Below the pieces are notes generated by a model that worked only from the letters and a program-made list of their open reading frames with translations, had not been told where the DNA came from and made no database searches. DNA of 11,237 nt, taken from contig DAHZZC010000247.1 in NCBI GenBank assembly GCA_027435495.1, positions 1 through 11,237 of the forward strand, in the 5' to 3' direction. Positions 1 to 6,168 of this stretch are shown one piece after another (position 1 is the first letter of the stretch; the number at the start of each line of letters is the position of its first letter). The stretch comes from Planctomycetales bacterium (GTDB lineage Bacteria; Planctomycetota; Planctomycetia; Isosphaerales; Isosphaeraceae). The position numbers and the translations under genes are program-made.

Positions 1-267
1 GAGCGCCGAGAGAACCTCGCGATAGGTCAGCCCCTTCTTGATCCGTCCGGCGACCTCCTCCAGCAACCGCTCGCGCGGAGTCTCTTCCAGCAGGCGAACG
101 ACCGGCTCGATGCCGGAGTCGAGCCGAACGACCTTCGGATCAAGCCGGGCGTCGTCGGCCCGAACCGGGCTGAGCCCGTCAAGGAACCCCAGGTCGCCCA
201 GGCCGGCCATCGCGGCACCCGCGGCGGAGGCGCGCAGGAATCGCCTTCGATCGGAACGGAAGCTCAT
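1..267 (-). CDS. Tat-exported planctomycete protein, N-terminal fragment
   Basis: The minus-strand frame is open from an ATG at 267 to the left edge, giving 89 residues with no stop. The N-terminus carries a twin-arginine motif (RRRFLRAS, residues 7-14) and then a short hydrophobic stretch (AAGAAMAGLGDLGFL), so export by the Tat pathway is likely. The mature part begins with an acidic/helical segment containing IEPVVRLLEETPRERLLEEV and then IKKGLTYREVLSAL. This resembles the start of a family of ~500-residue planctomycete proteins of unknown function that I recall but cannot verify here. A strong Shine-Dalgarno, AGGAGG (complement of 275-280), lies 7 nt before the ATG and fixes the start. The rest of the gene is outside the window. 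No function is assigned. Confidence 0.85.
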   Translation of the reverse strand, partial: MSFRSDRRRFLRASAAGAAMAGLGDLGFLDGLSPVRADDARLDPKVVRLDSGIEPVVRLLEETPRERLLEEVAGRIKKGLTYREVLSAL

Positions 268-418
268 GTGAATTCCTCCTGGCGAGGTGTCTCGAGCGCG
301 ACCCGGGGCCGTGAGATGACGAACGGCCCTCCGCGCCTCATTCTGCCGCGCGCCCCTCGCCGTGGCAATGACCCGCGGGATCATGAGGGCAGCCCCGCCG
401 AGCCTACGGATGTTCGAC

Positions 419-721
419 CTATCGGCCGCAGTCGATCAAGATATCCACCAGGGTGCCGGGAGAACGGTTATCGGGCAGCACGAACGTTCCAGGTCTCGGG
501 CGAGAGGGCGAGACAATGGCGGGATCGTCCGGGGACGGAAAGCCTTTCGCTCGGAGCCCGTCCCGGATGACTGCGTAGCGAGCGGCGGGAGGTTGCATCC
601 TGTCCGAATCGAGCAGGATGCCGATGCTGGTCAGGCTGGATGGGTCGATCAATGCGGCGCCGGCCCGGACCTTCTTGATCAGGTTGGCATCCCCGGTGGC
701 TGCGCGTATGGAGGTCGCCAT
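419..721 (-). pseudogene. DUF3226-like (TOPRIM-type) gene remnant
   Basis: The minus-strand frame encodes about 100 residues resembling the middle of DUF3226/OLD-like TOPRIM proteins. It has a GDANLIKKVR segment, a hydrophobic strand ending in LDSD (SIGILLDSD, matching the acidic TOPRIM strand), PAARYAVIRDGLRAKGF, and then a VLPDNRSPGTLVDIL block like the conserved PDN-x-x-G-x-L-E-D region. Two things indicate decay. The N-terminal glutamate-bearing strand expected in TOPRIM domains is absent, with an in-frame stop ~24 nt upstream of the first ATG. The frame also stops at 419-421, just after the PDN block, whereas family members usually run to ~200 residues or more. I infer a truncated, non-functional relic. 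The family call rests on remembered motifs, not a search. Confidence 0.55.
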
Positions 722-812
722 CGGGCGGATAGTCGCGTGGGATCAGTGGGGAAAAGAGCGGATCCAGGTCCCTTTCCATTCGGACCCGCTCCATGCCAAG
801 GGGGCTGAGGAG

Positions 813-946
813 CCTGATGATTTTTGACTCTCAAAATCGGCAGTTCAGGCGTACACAGGGACGTCGGCTCTTGAAAGCTCTCAAGCCGTGTGTGGAACGC
901 CCCCACTCGTCGCACCTACCGGTTTTGAGAGTCAAAACTCATCAAG
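813..946. repeat. MITE-like element with palindromic inverted ends, copy A
   Basis: The left end (813-840) and right end (919-946) are inverted copies of each other over ~28 bp with only a few mismatches. The shared core reads CTGATGA, then TTTTGA-CTC-TCAAAA. Each arm therefore also contains its own short palindrome. The ~78-bp interior has no coding potential that I can see. A second, diverged copy lies at 1119-1254 in the same orientation; both share TTCAxGCGTACA after the left arm and CACCTACC before the right arm. No transposase is present, so a MITE or REP-like non-autonomous element is the best description. Confidence 0.65.
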
Positions 947-968
947 AGGGAGCTCCAGCTCCCGACGC

Positions 969-1017
969 GGCCGAAGCTTAAGGTGCCGGGTCGATCGCCG
1001 GCTGGAGCCGGCTCCTA
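969..1017 (+). repeat. 49-bp intergenic repeat, copy 1
   Basis: The sequence from GGCCGAAGC to GGCTCCTA recurs 65 bp downstream with about three mismatches. It contains the GC-rich dyad GCCGGCTGGAGCCGGCTCC, which can fold into a short hairpin or act as a REP-like site. Comparable GGAGCCGGCTCC-type repeats are, as far as I recall, frequent between genes in Isosphaeraceae genomes; a count would be needed to confirm that. Confidence 0.7.
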
Positions 1018-1033
1018 CAACGAGATCCGTGCT

Positions 1034-1082
1034 GGCCGAAGCATAAGGTGTCGCGTCGATCGCCGGCTGGAGCCGGCTCCTA
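1034..1082 (+). repeat. 49-bp intergenic repeat, copy 2
   Basis: This is the second copy of the 49-bp repeat, in direct orientation 65 bp after the first. It differs at CATAAGG versus CTTAAGG and at GTGTCGCG versus GTGCCGGG, and keeps the GCCGGCTGGAGCCGGCTCC dyad unchanged. Conservation concentrated in the dyad suggests that the palindrome is the functional or recombinogenic part. Confidence 0.7.
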
Positions 1083-1118
1083 GAGCGACAGACCCTGCGA
1101 GAAAGACCGAAGCAACCA

Positions 1119-1254
1119 CCCTGATGAGTTTTGACGGTCAAAATCAGCGATTCATGCGTACAGGCGAGATCGAACCTCGATCTATTTCAATGCGTGTGTG
1201 AGACGTTCGGTGGTCAGGACACCTACCGATTTTCAAGGTCAAGGCTCATCAGGG
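1119..1254. repeat. MITE-like element with palindromic inverted ends, copy B
   Basis: This is the second copy of the element at 813-946. The left arm (1119-1148) carries CCCTGATGA and a perfect TTTTGAC-G-GTCAAAA palindrome. The right arm (1225-1254) is its inverted counterpart, ending CTCATCAGGG, with more decay in the inner part (TTTTCAAGGTCAAGG). The interior keeps TTCATGCGTACA and GCGTGTGTG, which match copy A. The left-arm palindrome is maintained although its centre differs from copy A, which hints at selection for dyad symmetry. Confidence 0.6.
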
Positions 1255-1324
1255 GACCGGGATTCAAGTCTTCGATTATCGTTGTATCCGGATCATCAAA
1301 CGGGGATTTTGAAGCCTCGTCACA

Positions 1325-2713
1325 TCAGAGCGTCTTGAGGTACTCGATCAGGTCCATCCGCTCGTCCTCGGTGAGATCGTCGCCGAAGGTATGGCCGTCG
1401 TTGTTCATCCCATATCGGGAGGTGTCCACGAGGAACCCAGCCTCAAACGCCGACCGGCGAGCCGTCGCGGCCAGTTCGGCAGCGGAGACCTCGCGGTGCT
1501 TCCAGCCGACCCCGGTCGTGTCGTAGTTCTCGAAGCCGGTCGAGGGCGGGCGGGTGAATCGTTTTGGTCGGCTCGATGAATCGAGCATCGCGTGGAGGGT
1601 CGGCACCGTCCCGTTGTGGAGGTACGGGGCGGTCGCCCAGATTCCGTCGAGCGGAGGGGCCTGGTAGCCGGTCATGCGAGGATTCACCGGGTCCTTCTCG
1701 GCAAACCAGGTTGTGTTGTAGTGGGCGACGAGCCGATCGGAGGCGCCCTTCGCCCGCGCCGGGTCCGTCCCAATCACGTCAAGCGGGACGATCTTGCTGG
1801 GATACCGGCCGTTGGGCCCGTAGGTCCCGTGGCATCGGCCGCAGTTTTCCGAAAAGACGGTCCGGCCCCGTTCGGCCTTCTCGGTGTCGATGGCGAATGG
1901 ATAGCGGGGCGGCTCCAGGCTGAGGAGGAACTCGCGGACGTCGCGAAAGGTCGGCTCCAGGTCCTTGAACTGCTGAAGTGTCTTTTCGCCGAGCATGAAC
2001 TGCATGTTGGTCCGGACGGATCGGGCATTGGTCCGGCCATCGAAATACATGGTCTGCTTGCGTTTGAGGAGCCACCAGGCGGGAGCGTCGAGTTCGGCGA
2101 AGCTGGCGCCCAGGGGGAGCGGGACAATTCGCCGCGAGAGGTCGGAGTTTCGCAGGCTGATCAGGACCGCGGCCATCATTCCGGCGTTGGTCGTCCCGCG
2201 CGAGGTGTTGACGACGAAGACCGGCGGTGGCGGGCGCCGGCCGTCGGCGGTGGTCAGGTCTCTCCCCAGGGCCCCGAGGTCGAGCTGGGTGTTGCCCAGG
2301 CCGACGTAGCTCCGGCCGCCGATCGACCCGCCGTGGCAGGCCATGCAGTCGACCTGGAAGCCGGTCGACTTCGTCCCGTCGGGATTGATCCCGCGACGGA
2401 GGCCCATCGGCAGGCCGTCGTTGGGATATGGGGCGGGGTGCAGCCCGTATCGTCGCTCGAAGGCGGCACGGTAGGCGGCCGCGTCGCGGTCGAAATCGGG
2501 GGCGGGGAAGTCCCAGAGTCGACCGGCTGCGGCGAAGGCCGGGGCGGACCACTCGGGCTTGAGGAACCCGCGCAAGGTCAGCGCGATCCGCCCGCGCTCG
2601 GCCGCGGCCGGATCGAACGAGGCGCCCCGGGTGCCGTTTGCCTCGGCCGACAGGGCGGGAGACCCCCACGCCGCGACACAGGTCAGCCAGATCCCGATCG
2701 ATGCCCGACGCAT
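1325..2713 (-). CDS. periplasmic di-heme c-type cytochrome
   Basis: The product is a 462-residue exported electron-transfer or oxidoreductase protein. A Sec signal peptide (MRRASIGIWLTCVAAWGSPALSAEA) should be cleaved near residues 22-25. Two covalent haem c sites are visible: CMACH at residues 123-127 and CGRCH at 291-295. A GIWATAPYLHNGTVPTL block at ~358-373 is typical of the C-terminal cytochrome domain in di-haem oxidoreductase or peroxidase-like proteins. M347 is a possible axial ligand (inference). The sequence around the first haem (GFQVDCMACHGGSIGG, then a GLGNTQLDL stretch) is loosely reminiscent of RoxA-type di-haem proteins, but the protein is shorter and the substrate is unknown. 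The start at 2713 is supported by AGAGGTG 6-7 nt upstream. The gene stands alone, and no terminator is obvious downstream. Confidence 0.9.
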   Translation of the reverse strand: MRRASIGIWLTCVAAWGSPALSAEANGTRGASFDPAAAERGRIALTLRGFLKPEWSAPAFAAAGRLWDFPAPDFDRDAAAYRAAFERRYGLHPAPYPNDGLPMGLRRGINPDGTKSTGFQVDCMACHGGSIGGRSYVGLGNTQLDLGALGRDLTTADGRRPPPPVFVVNTSRGTTNAGMMAAVLISLRNSDLSRRIVPLPLGASFAELDAPAWWLLKRKQTMYFDGRTNARSVRTNMQFMLGEKTLQQFKDLEPTFRDVREFLLSLEPPRYPFAIDTEKAERGRTVFSENCGRCHGTYGPNGRYPSKIVPLDVIGTDPARAKGASDRLVAHYNTTWFAEKDPVNPRMTGYQAPPLDGIWATAPYLHNGTVPTLHAMLDSSSRPKRFTRPPSTGFENYDTTGVGWKHREVSAAELAATARRSAFEAGFLVDTSRYGMNNDGHTFGDDLTEDERMDLIEYLKTL

Positions 2714-2862
2714 GGATTCACCTCTTCGATGCCCGGTGTCGGCCCCTTCGGCCAGGGCCCTGCTTCACCTGATCATTCTAGGCGAGCAACCGGCGGTGGG
2801 GAGGGTGCAGGCGGTCTCCCCTTCGTCCTTGTGAAAATCCGGACGGTTTGAACGGCAGTCCA

Positions 2863-2891
2863 TCGACACGCCTGGACAGGCTGGGTAAAAT
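2863..2891 (+). promoter_or_regulatory. sigma70-type promoter for the 2972 gene
   Basis: TCGACA (2863-2868) and TAAAAT (2886-2891) each match the consensus hexamers at five of six positions and are separated by exactly 17 bp. The -10 box lies ~80 bp before the start codon at 2972, inside an unusually AT-rich patch for this DNA. No transcript data are available, so this is a sequence-based call. Confidence 0.5.
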
Positions 2892-2971
2892 CCTCGAAAT
2901 TAAGAATATGAGGCATCGAGACCGAGGAGACGGGGGAGACCGCCGTCGGGATCGTTCGAGGGCTATCAACC

Positions 2972-3424
2972 ATGGGACCGGCCGAGATCGTTGCCAGTTT
3001 GAGGGAACTCTGCGCCGAGAGGGGCCCGCGGCTCACGACCGAGGAGATTGTCGCCTGGATCGATCGGATCGGAGGCTTCGAGACCGAGCCGGAGTTGGTC
3101 GCCTACGCCAAGAAGATGAAGGCGCGGCAGTTCGCCCGAATGCTCGAGTACGAGGACGAGGATACCGGGCTCCGGATCAAGCGGCTCTGGAGCTTCTACG
3201 ATGAGGGGCGAGGCCGCCGCTACTACGCCGATATCCTGGAGATGCCCGAAGATCAGCGACGCCGGCTGATTCGCCAGTATGCGAAGTTTGTCAAGGAGTT
3301 GCGTGCGGTGCGCAAGGCCATGACCGACTACTTCGCCGGCCAGCGGTTCTTCGATTTCTACCCGGGTGATCCCGACGAAGAGAAGACTGTCGAGGAAACC
3401 GCGGCTCCTTCAGGCCGGCTCTGA
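2972..3424 (+). CDS. conserved-looking hypothetical soluble protein
   Basis: The product has 150 residues, is highly charged, and has no signal peptide or membrane segment, so it is cytoplasmic. The first ~75 residues alternate helices (IVASLRELCAERG, TTEEIVAWIDRI, ELVAYAKKMKARQFARML) and end in a short strand-rich part (GLRIKRLWSF). This could be a winged-helix-like unit, which is inference. The second half is helical (RRRLIRQYAKFVKELRAVRKAMTDYF), followed by FFDFYPGD and a disordered acidic tail. I do not recognise a named family. The ATG at 2972 has only a weak GAGGG 9 nt upstream, but the codon use fits the genome and the gene sits between a good promoter and a strong hairpin. It converges on the 3483-3926 gene. 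Confidence 0.8.
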   Translation: MGPAEIVASLRELCAERGPRLTTEEIVAWIDRIGGFETEPELVAYAKKMKARQFARMLEYEDEDTGLRIKRLWSFYDEGRGRRYYADILEMPEDQRRRLIRQYAKFVKELRAVRKAMTDYFAGQRFFDFYPGDPDEEKTVEETAAPSGRL

Positions 3425-3425
3425 C

Positions 3426-3480
3426 CGGTCGGGGCGGATCGCTGGGTTGAGGCTTCCCAGCGATCCGCTCCGGCCGACCG
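3426..3480. terminator. long bidirectional hairpin between convergent genes
   Basis: The arm 3426-3446 (CGGTCGGGGCGGATCGCTGGG) is nearly complementary to 3456-3480 across a 9-nt loop, with a perfect GGATCGCTGGG/CCCAGCGATCC core. It starts directly after the stop codon of the upstream gene and ends 3 nt before the stop of the convergent gene, so it can serve both. There is no real U-tract (CTTCAATT on one side), so it may act by structure alone or as 3'-end protection. Confidence 0.7.
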
Positions 3481-3482
3481 CT

Positions 3483-3926
3483 TCAATTCGTACCGACTCC
3501 CGAGCCGCCGGATGCTCCGATCCGGACGGTCAGGTTCTCGCGCTCGAGAGGGCGCGCCGAAAGAGTGGCCCGACGGACGGGCCGCTTCTCGAGCTCGTCG
3601 GAGCGGCCCGCAGGGATCGCCTCGATCACGACCTCCTGCCCCGGATTCACCTGAAAAATCGACTCGCGCACCAGCACTCCCTGGTGCCAGACCTGCGCCA
3701 CATGCCTACCCGCCTCAAGCTCGCAGGACATGGGAATCCCCATGGAGGAGGAGAGGAGATGGTCGTTGTGGTCGAAAGAAACCACGACGTCGTCCCATTG
3801 GCCGATATGGACCACGGCCCGGCCCTTCGGCGGCGTGGCACCGTTTGCCAGATGCCAGCCAATGATCAAGACGAAGAAAACCGCCACCAGCCGCTTGGAG
3901 AAGGTGGCGATCCAACTAATCAGCAT
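3483..3926 (-). CDS. membrane-anchored PEGA-like beta-domain protein
   Basis: The product has 147 residues when started at the ATG at 3926, which has AGGAG 7 nt upstream. The frame stays open much further upstream, but that extension is low-complexity and has no such site. Residues ~13-28 (LVAVFFVLIIGWHLA) form one membrane segment or uncleaved signal anchor. The rest (~35-105) is strand-rich: KGRAVVHIGQWDDVVVSF, then CELEAGRHVAQVWHQGVLV and FQVNPGQEVVIEA. The 'x-L-x-x-G-x-H-x-x-x-V-x-x-x-G' followed by 'F-x-V-x-x-G-x-E-V-V' pattern resembles PEGA-type surface or periplasmic modules common in planctomycetes. The C-terminal ~40 residues look disordered. The function is unknown. The gene is divergent from trpB and converges on the 2972 gene. 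Confidence 0.75.
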   Translation of the reverse strand: MLISWIATFSKRLVAVFFVLIIGWHLANGATPPKGRAVVHIGQWDDVVVSFDHNDHLLSSSMGIPMSCELEAGRHVAQVWHQGVLVRESIFQVNPGQEVVIEAIPAGRSDELEKRPVRRATLSARPLERENLTVRIGASGGSGVGTN

Positions 3927-4156
3927 ATCCTGGCTCCTGCAGACGTCCGAAATCGGGCCGACGGGCGGGCCGGGACTCGCCTCCCGGCGCGGGATCGCCC
4001 ACGCCCTTCTTTCGGATCTCCATTCCGACCAGACCGAACGATCCGACCCCGAAAGATAATGCCTCGCACGGATGAGGGGGTGACGGCCCGAAACGGGAAA
4101 GAGGGAGAGGCGTCTGGGCCGATCACCGCCATTATACGGATGTTGAAGATTCGGGG

Positions 4157-4172
4157 AACGAAAAAATTCGTT
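4157..4172. promoter_or_regulatory. AT-rich perfect inverted repeat, operator candidate
   Basis: AACGAA-AAAA-TTCGTT is a perfect 6-bp inverted repeat with a 4-base centre. It lies between the divergent PEGA-like gene and trpB, just upstream (in the minus direction) of a TATAAT box, in otherwise GC-rich DNA. It could be a repressor site or a weak hairpin. No regulator gene is nearby to suggest which. Confidence 0.3.
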
Positions 4173-4219
4173 AAAACCGGAGGGTGGTCCCTGTGAGGAG
4201 GGAGAGGCGCGGGGGCCCC

Positions 4220-4249
4220 TTGACCGATCCGTGCGGGTGCCGTGAGAAT
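4220..4249 (+). promoter_or_regulatory. candidate trpB promoter
   Basis: TTGACC (4220-4225) matches five of six -35 positions. GAGAAT (4244-4249) matches four of six -10 positions after an 18-bp spacer. It lies ~105 bp before the trpB start on the same strand. It is a plausible but unproven promoter for trpB and perhaps the three genes after it. Confidence 0.3.
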
Positions 4250-4353
4250 CGAGAGTATCCGACGACCGCCCGGTCGGGAGGGGTCGGGATAGGGTGGAGG
4301 GATCCTGGGGAGACCTCCGAGCTGCGAATCGAGACCTGAGAGGCTGTCCGACG

Positions 4354-5610
4354 ATGTCCACGCCGACTGCGACCGTGACTTCCGAGGGGGCGCCGGGAAT
4401 CTTGCCGTTCCCCCGCCCGATGGACGGGCCCGATGCGCTGGGCCGATACGGGTCGTTCGGCGGGCGGTTCGTGCCCGAGACGCTGATGGAGTCGCTGAAC
4501 CGGCTCGCGGAAGCGTACGAGGAGGCCAGGCTGGATCCGGAGTTCCAGGCGAAGCTGTCGGGGTATTTGAAGGATTACGTGGGGCGGCCGTCGCCGCTTT
4601 TCCACGCCGAGCGGTTGACGAAGCTGGCTGGCGGCGCTGACATTTTTTTGAAGCGTGAAGACCTTAACCATACCGGCGCGCACAAGATCAATAATGCGAT
4701 CGGGCAGGTCATGCTGGCGCGGCGGATGGGGAAGATGCGGGTTATCGCCGAGACGGGTGCGGGACAGCACGGCGTGGCGACCGCGACGGCCTGCGCGCTG
4801 TTTGGGATCGAATGCACGGTTTACATGGGCGAGGAGGATATTCGCCGCCAGAAGCTCAATGTCTTCAACATGCGGACGTTGGGCGCGACGGTGGTTCCTG
4901 TGAAGACCGGTTCGCGGACGCTCCGAGACGCAACCAACGAGGCGATGCGCGACTGGATGGGGTCGTCGGCGACGACGCACTACACAATCGGGAGTGTGGT
5001 GGGTCCGCACCCGTTTCCTCAGATCGTCCGGGAGTTTCAGTCGGTGATTGGCAAGGAGTCCCGGGCGCAGTGCCTGGAGCGGATCGGTCGGCTTCCCGAG
5101 GCGGTTGTCGCCTGCGTGGGGGGCGGATCCAACGCCGCGGGAATGTTCTCCGGGTTCCTGGAGGACCAGGGTGTCGAACTGGTGGGCGCGGAGGCTGGTG
5201 GTCGCGGGCCGAAGGCCGGCGATCACGCCGCGAGCCTTAGCCAGGGCCGCCCCGGCGTCCTGCACGGGAGCTTCAGTTACGTCCTTCAGGACGACGACGG
5301 TCAGACCCAGGACGTCCACTCGATCTCCGCCGGGCTGGATTATCCGGGTGTCGGGCCCGAACACAGCTACTGGAAGGAGATCGGCCAGGTGCGCTACGAG
5401 GCGATTACCGACGTCGAGGCGCTCGAGGCCTACAACGCGACCGCCCGGTACGAGGGGATCCTGCCGGCGCTCGAGTCGAGCCACGCGCTGGCGCAGGCCT
5501 TCAAGGAAGCCCGGCGGCTCGGCCCTCGCAAGGTCGTCGCGGTCTGTCTTTCCGGCCGCGGCGACAAGGACGCTTATGAGATTGCCCGGCTCCGCGGCGA
5601 GCCGATCTGA
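4354..5610 (+). CDS. trpB: tryptophan synthase beta subunit
   Basis: This PLP enzyme condenses indole with L-serine to give L-tryptophan, and works in an alpha2-beta2 complex with TrpA. The 418 residues are close to the normal length (~400), with a ~25-residue extra N-terminus. The PLP lysine is K111 in NHTGAHKINNA. The catalytic glutamate is E133 in AETGAGQHG, 22 residues later as in E. coli (K87/E109). The phosphate loop GGGSNA is at 256-261, SAGLD (D329) matches the conserved aspartate, and LSGRGDKD lies near the C-terminus. These features place it in the classical TrpB1 group. The ATG at 4354 is preceded by GAGAGG ~10 nt upstream; an upstream ATG at 4294 would add 20 non-conserved residues. 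It is followed after 24 nt by the HEPN-like gene, which separates it from trpA. Confidence 0.97.
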   Translation: MSTPTATVTSEGAPGILPFPRPMDGPDALGRYGSFGGRFVPETLMESLNRLAEAYEEARLDPEFQAKLSGYLKDYVGRPSPLFHAERLTKLAGGADIFLKREDLNHTGAHKINNAIGQVMLARRMGKMRVIAETGAGQHGVATATACALFGIECTVYMGEEDIRRQKLNVFNMRTLGATVVPVKTGSRTLRDATNEAMRDWMGSSATTHYTIGSVVGPHPFPQIVREFQSVIGKESRAQCLERIGRLPEAVVACVGGGSNAAGMFSGFLEDQGVELVGAEAGGRGPKAGDHAASLSQGRPGVLHGSFSYVLQDDDGQTQDVHSISAGLDYPGVGPEHSYWKEIGQVRYEAITDVEALEAYNATARYEGILPALESSHALAQAFKEARRLGPRKVVAVCLSGRGDKDAYEIARLRGEPI

Positions 5611-5634
5611 GCCGAGGTCGCGGAGCCAGGTCGC

Positions 5635-6168
5635 ATGAGTCGGGTGACTTCGTGGGCTGATCGACTCGCCCCCAACACGATCAACACCCTGAGGCGGGCT
5701 GCCGAGGATCGGGTCGAGGATGCGAGTCGATTGGTGGAGCGAAAACGATTCCTGGCCGCGCTCTACCTTTTCGGGTATGGCGTCGAGATGGTCCTGTCCG
5801 CGTCCTATTTTCGGAGCGCGGGTTTCTTTCCGAACCAGCCGATCGACGGAGACACACGCCATCGTCACATGGCCAAGGCCAGGCAGAGGAAACGGGCAAC
5901 AGGCCAGCCGCTGATGGAACAGGATCCTCACCCCCTGGTCGGCTGGGCTCGGCTACTTCGATGGCAACGCTCGGCTTCTCCAGAATTGACCACGCGCGAG
6001 GATCAGGTCTTGAAGGAGGCGATCGAGCGAGCGGAGCTGGTTTACCAGTACTGGCGGCCCGAGCTGCGCTACAAGAAGGCGGATGTCACGATGGACCAAC
6101 TGGAAGAGGTGCGGAGTTCCGCCATCTGGTTCATCAAGAACCGAGATTCTCTCTCGGGGAGGGACTGA
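5635..6168 (+). CDS. HEPN-like helical protein, module copy 1
   Basis: The product has 177 residues, is mostly alpha-helical, and has no signal peptide or membrane segment. The segment AALYLFGYGVEMVLSASYF (residues 41-59) resembles the second helix of HEPN-fold proteins (A-x-Y-L-x-G-Y-x-x-E-x-x-L-K-A). It is followed by H99-x4-WARLL and a late WRPELRYKK (140-148), then a final helix (QLEEVRSSAIWFIKN). All four blocks recur in the minus-strand protein at 10588-11094, so the two are paralogues. The canonical catalytic R-x4-6-H of HEPN RNases is not seen here. It starts 24 nt after trpB and ends in TGATG, overlapping the next gene by one base, which implies translational coupling. The function is unknown; a toxin, nucleotide sensor or partner-binding role would all fit. 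The HEPN assignment is by eye. Confidence 0.85.
   Translation: MSRVTSWADRLAPNTINTLRRAAEDRVEDASRLVERKRFLAALYLFGYGVEMVLSASYFRSAGFFPNQPIDGDTRHRHMAKARQRKRATGQPLMEQDPHPLVGWARLLRWQRSASPELTTREDQVLKEAIERAELVYQYWRPELRYKKADVTMDQLEEVRSSAIWFIKNRDSLSGRD

Larger units (their letters stand above)
268..1324. other. gene-poor region with gene remnant and repeat cluster
   Basis: About 1 kb between two minus-strand genes holds no intact gene that I can support. Its contents are a remnant resembling DUF3226 proteins (419-721), two diverged elements with palindromic inverted ends (813-946 and 1119-1254) and two copies of a 49-bp repeat between them. Positions 268-418 and 1255-1324 show nothing recognisable. The segment 722-812 on the minus strand stays open in one frame (a protein-like stretch ending in PRDYPPDG), but I recognise no family in it. 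The mix of a broken gene and repeats suggests a decaying or recombination-prone spot. Confidence 0.7.
3927..4353. other. divergent intergenic region between the PEGA-like gene and trpB
   Basis: This 427-bp region separates two divergent starts. It holds a perfect TATAAT on the minus strand (complement of 4131-4136), possibly the -10 of the PEGA-like gene, although no good -35 lies 16-18 bp upstream. It also holds an AT-rich perfect dyad (4157-4172) and a candidate trpB promoter (4220-4249). I see no tandem-Trp leader peptide, T-box or other recognised riboswitch. The remainder is GC-rich without visible structure. Confidence 0.5.

Noticed and set aside
1121..1150. CTGATGA followed by a stem, as in a hammerhead ribozyme core
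   Set aside because: The stem after CTGATGA is not followed by the required GAA(A) core, and the same arms are better explained as ends of a repeated DNA element.
813..1254. CRISPR-like array from spaced repeats
   Set aside because: There are only two copies of each of two different repeats, with diverged sequence and irregular nesting and no cas genes.
1592..2851. Long open frame antisense to the cytochrome gene
   Set aside because: The minus-strand frame has a signal peptide and two CxxCH sites, while the plus frame is low-complexity; only the cytochrome is real.
4140..4196. Short reading frame (ATG...TGGTCCCTGTGA) before trpB as a trp leader peptide
   Set aside because: It has a single Trp codon, no ribosome binding site, and no alternative hairpins or terminator U-run that I can see, so attenuation is not supported.
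4171..5931. Very long open frame antisense to trpB
   Set aside because: It is Arg/Pro/Gly/His-rich with no protein family pattern and mirrors the GC-rich third positions of trpB; it is an antisense artefact.
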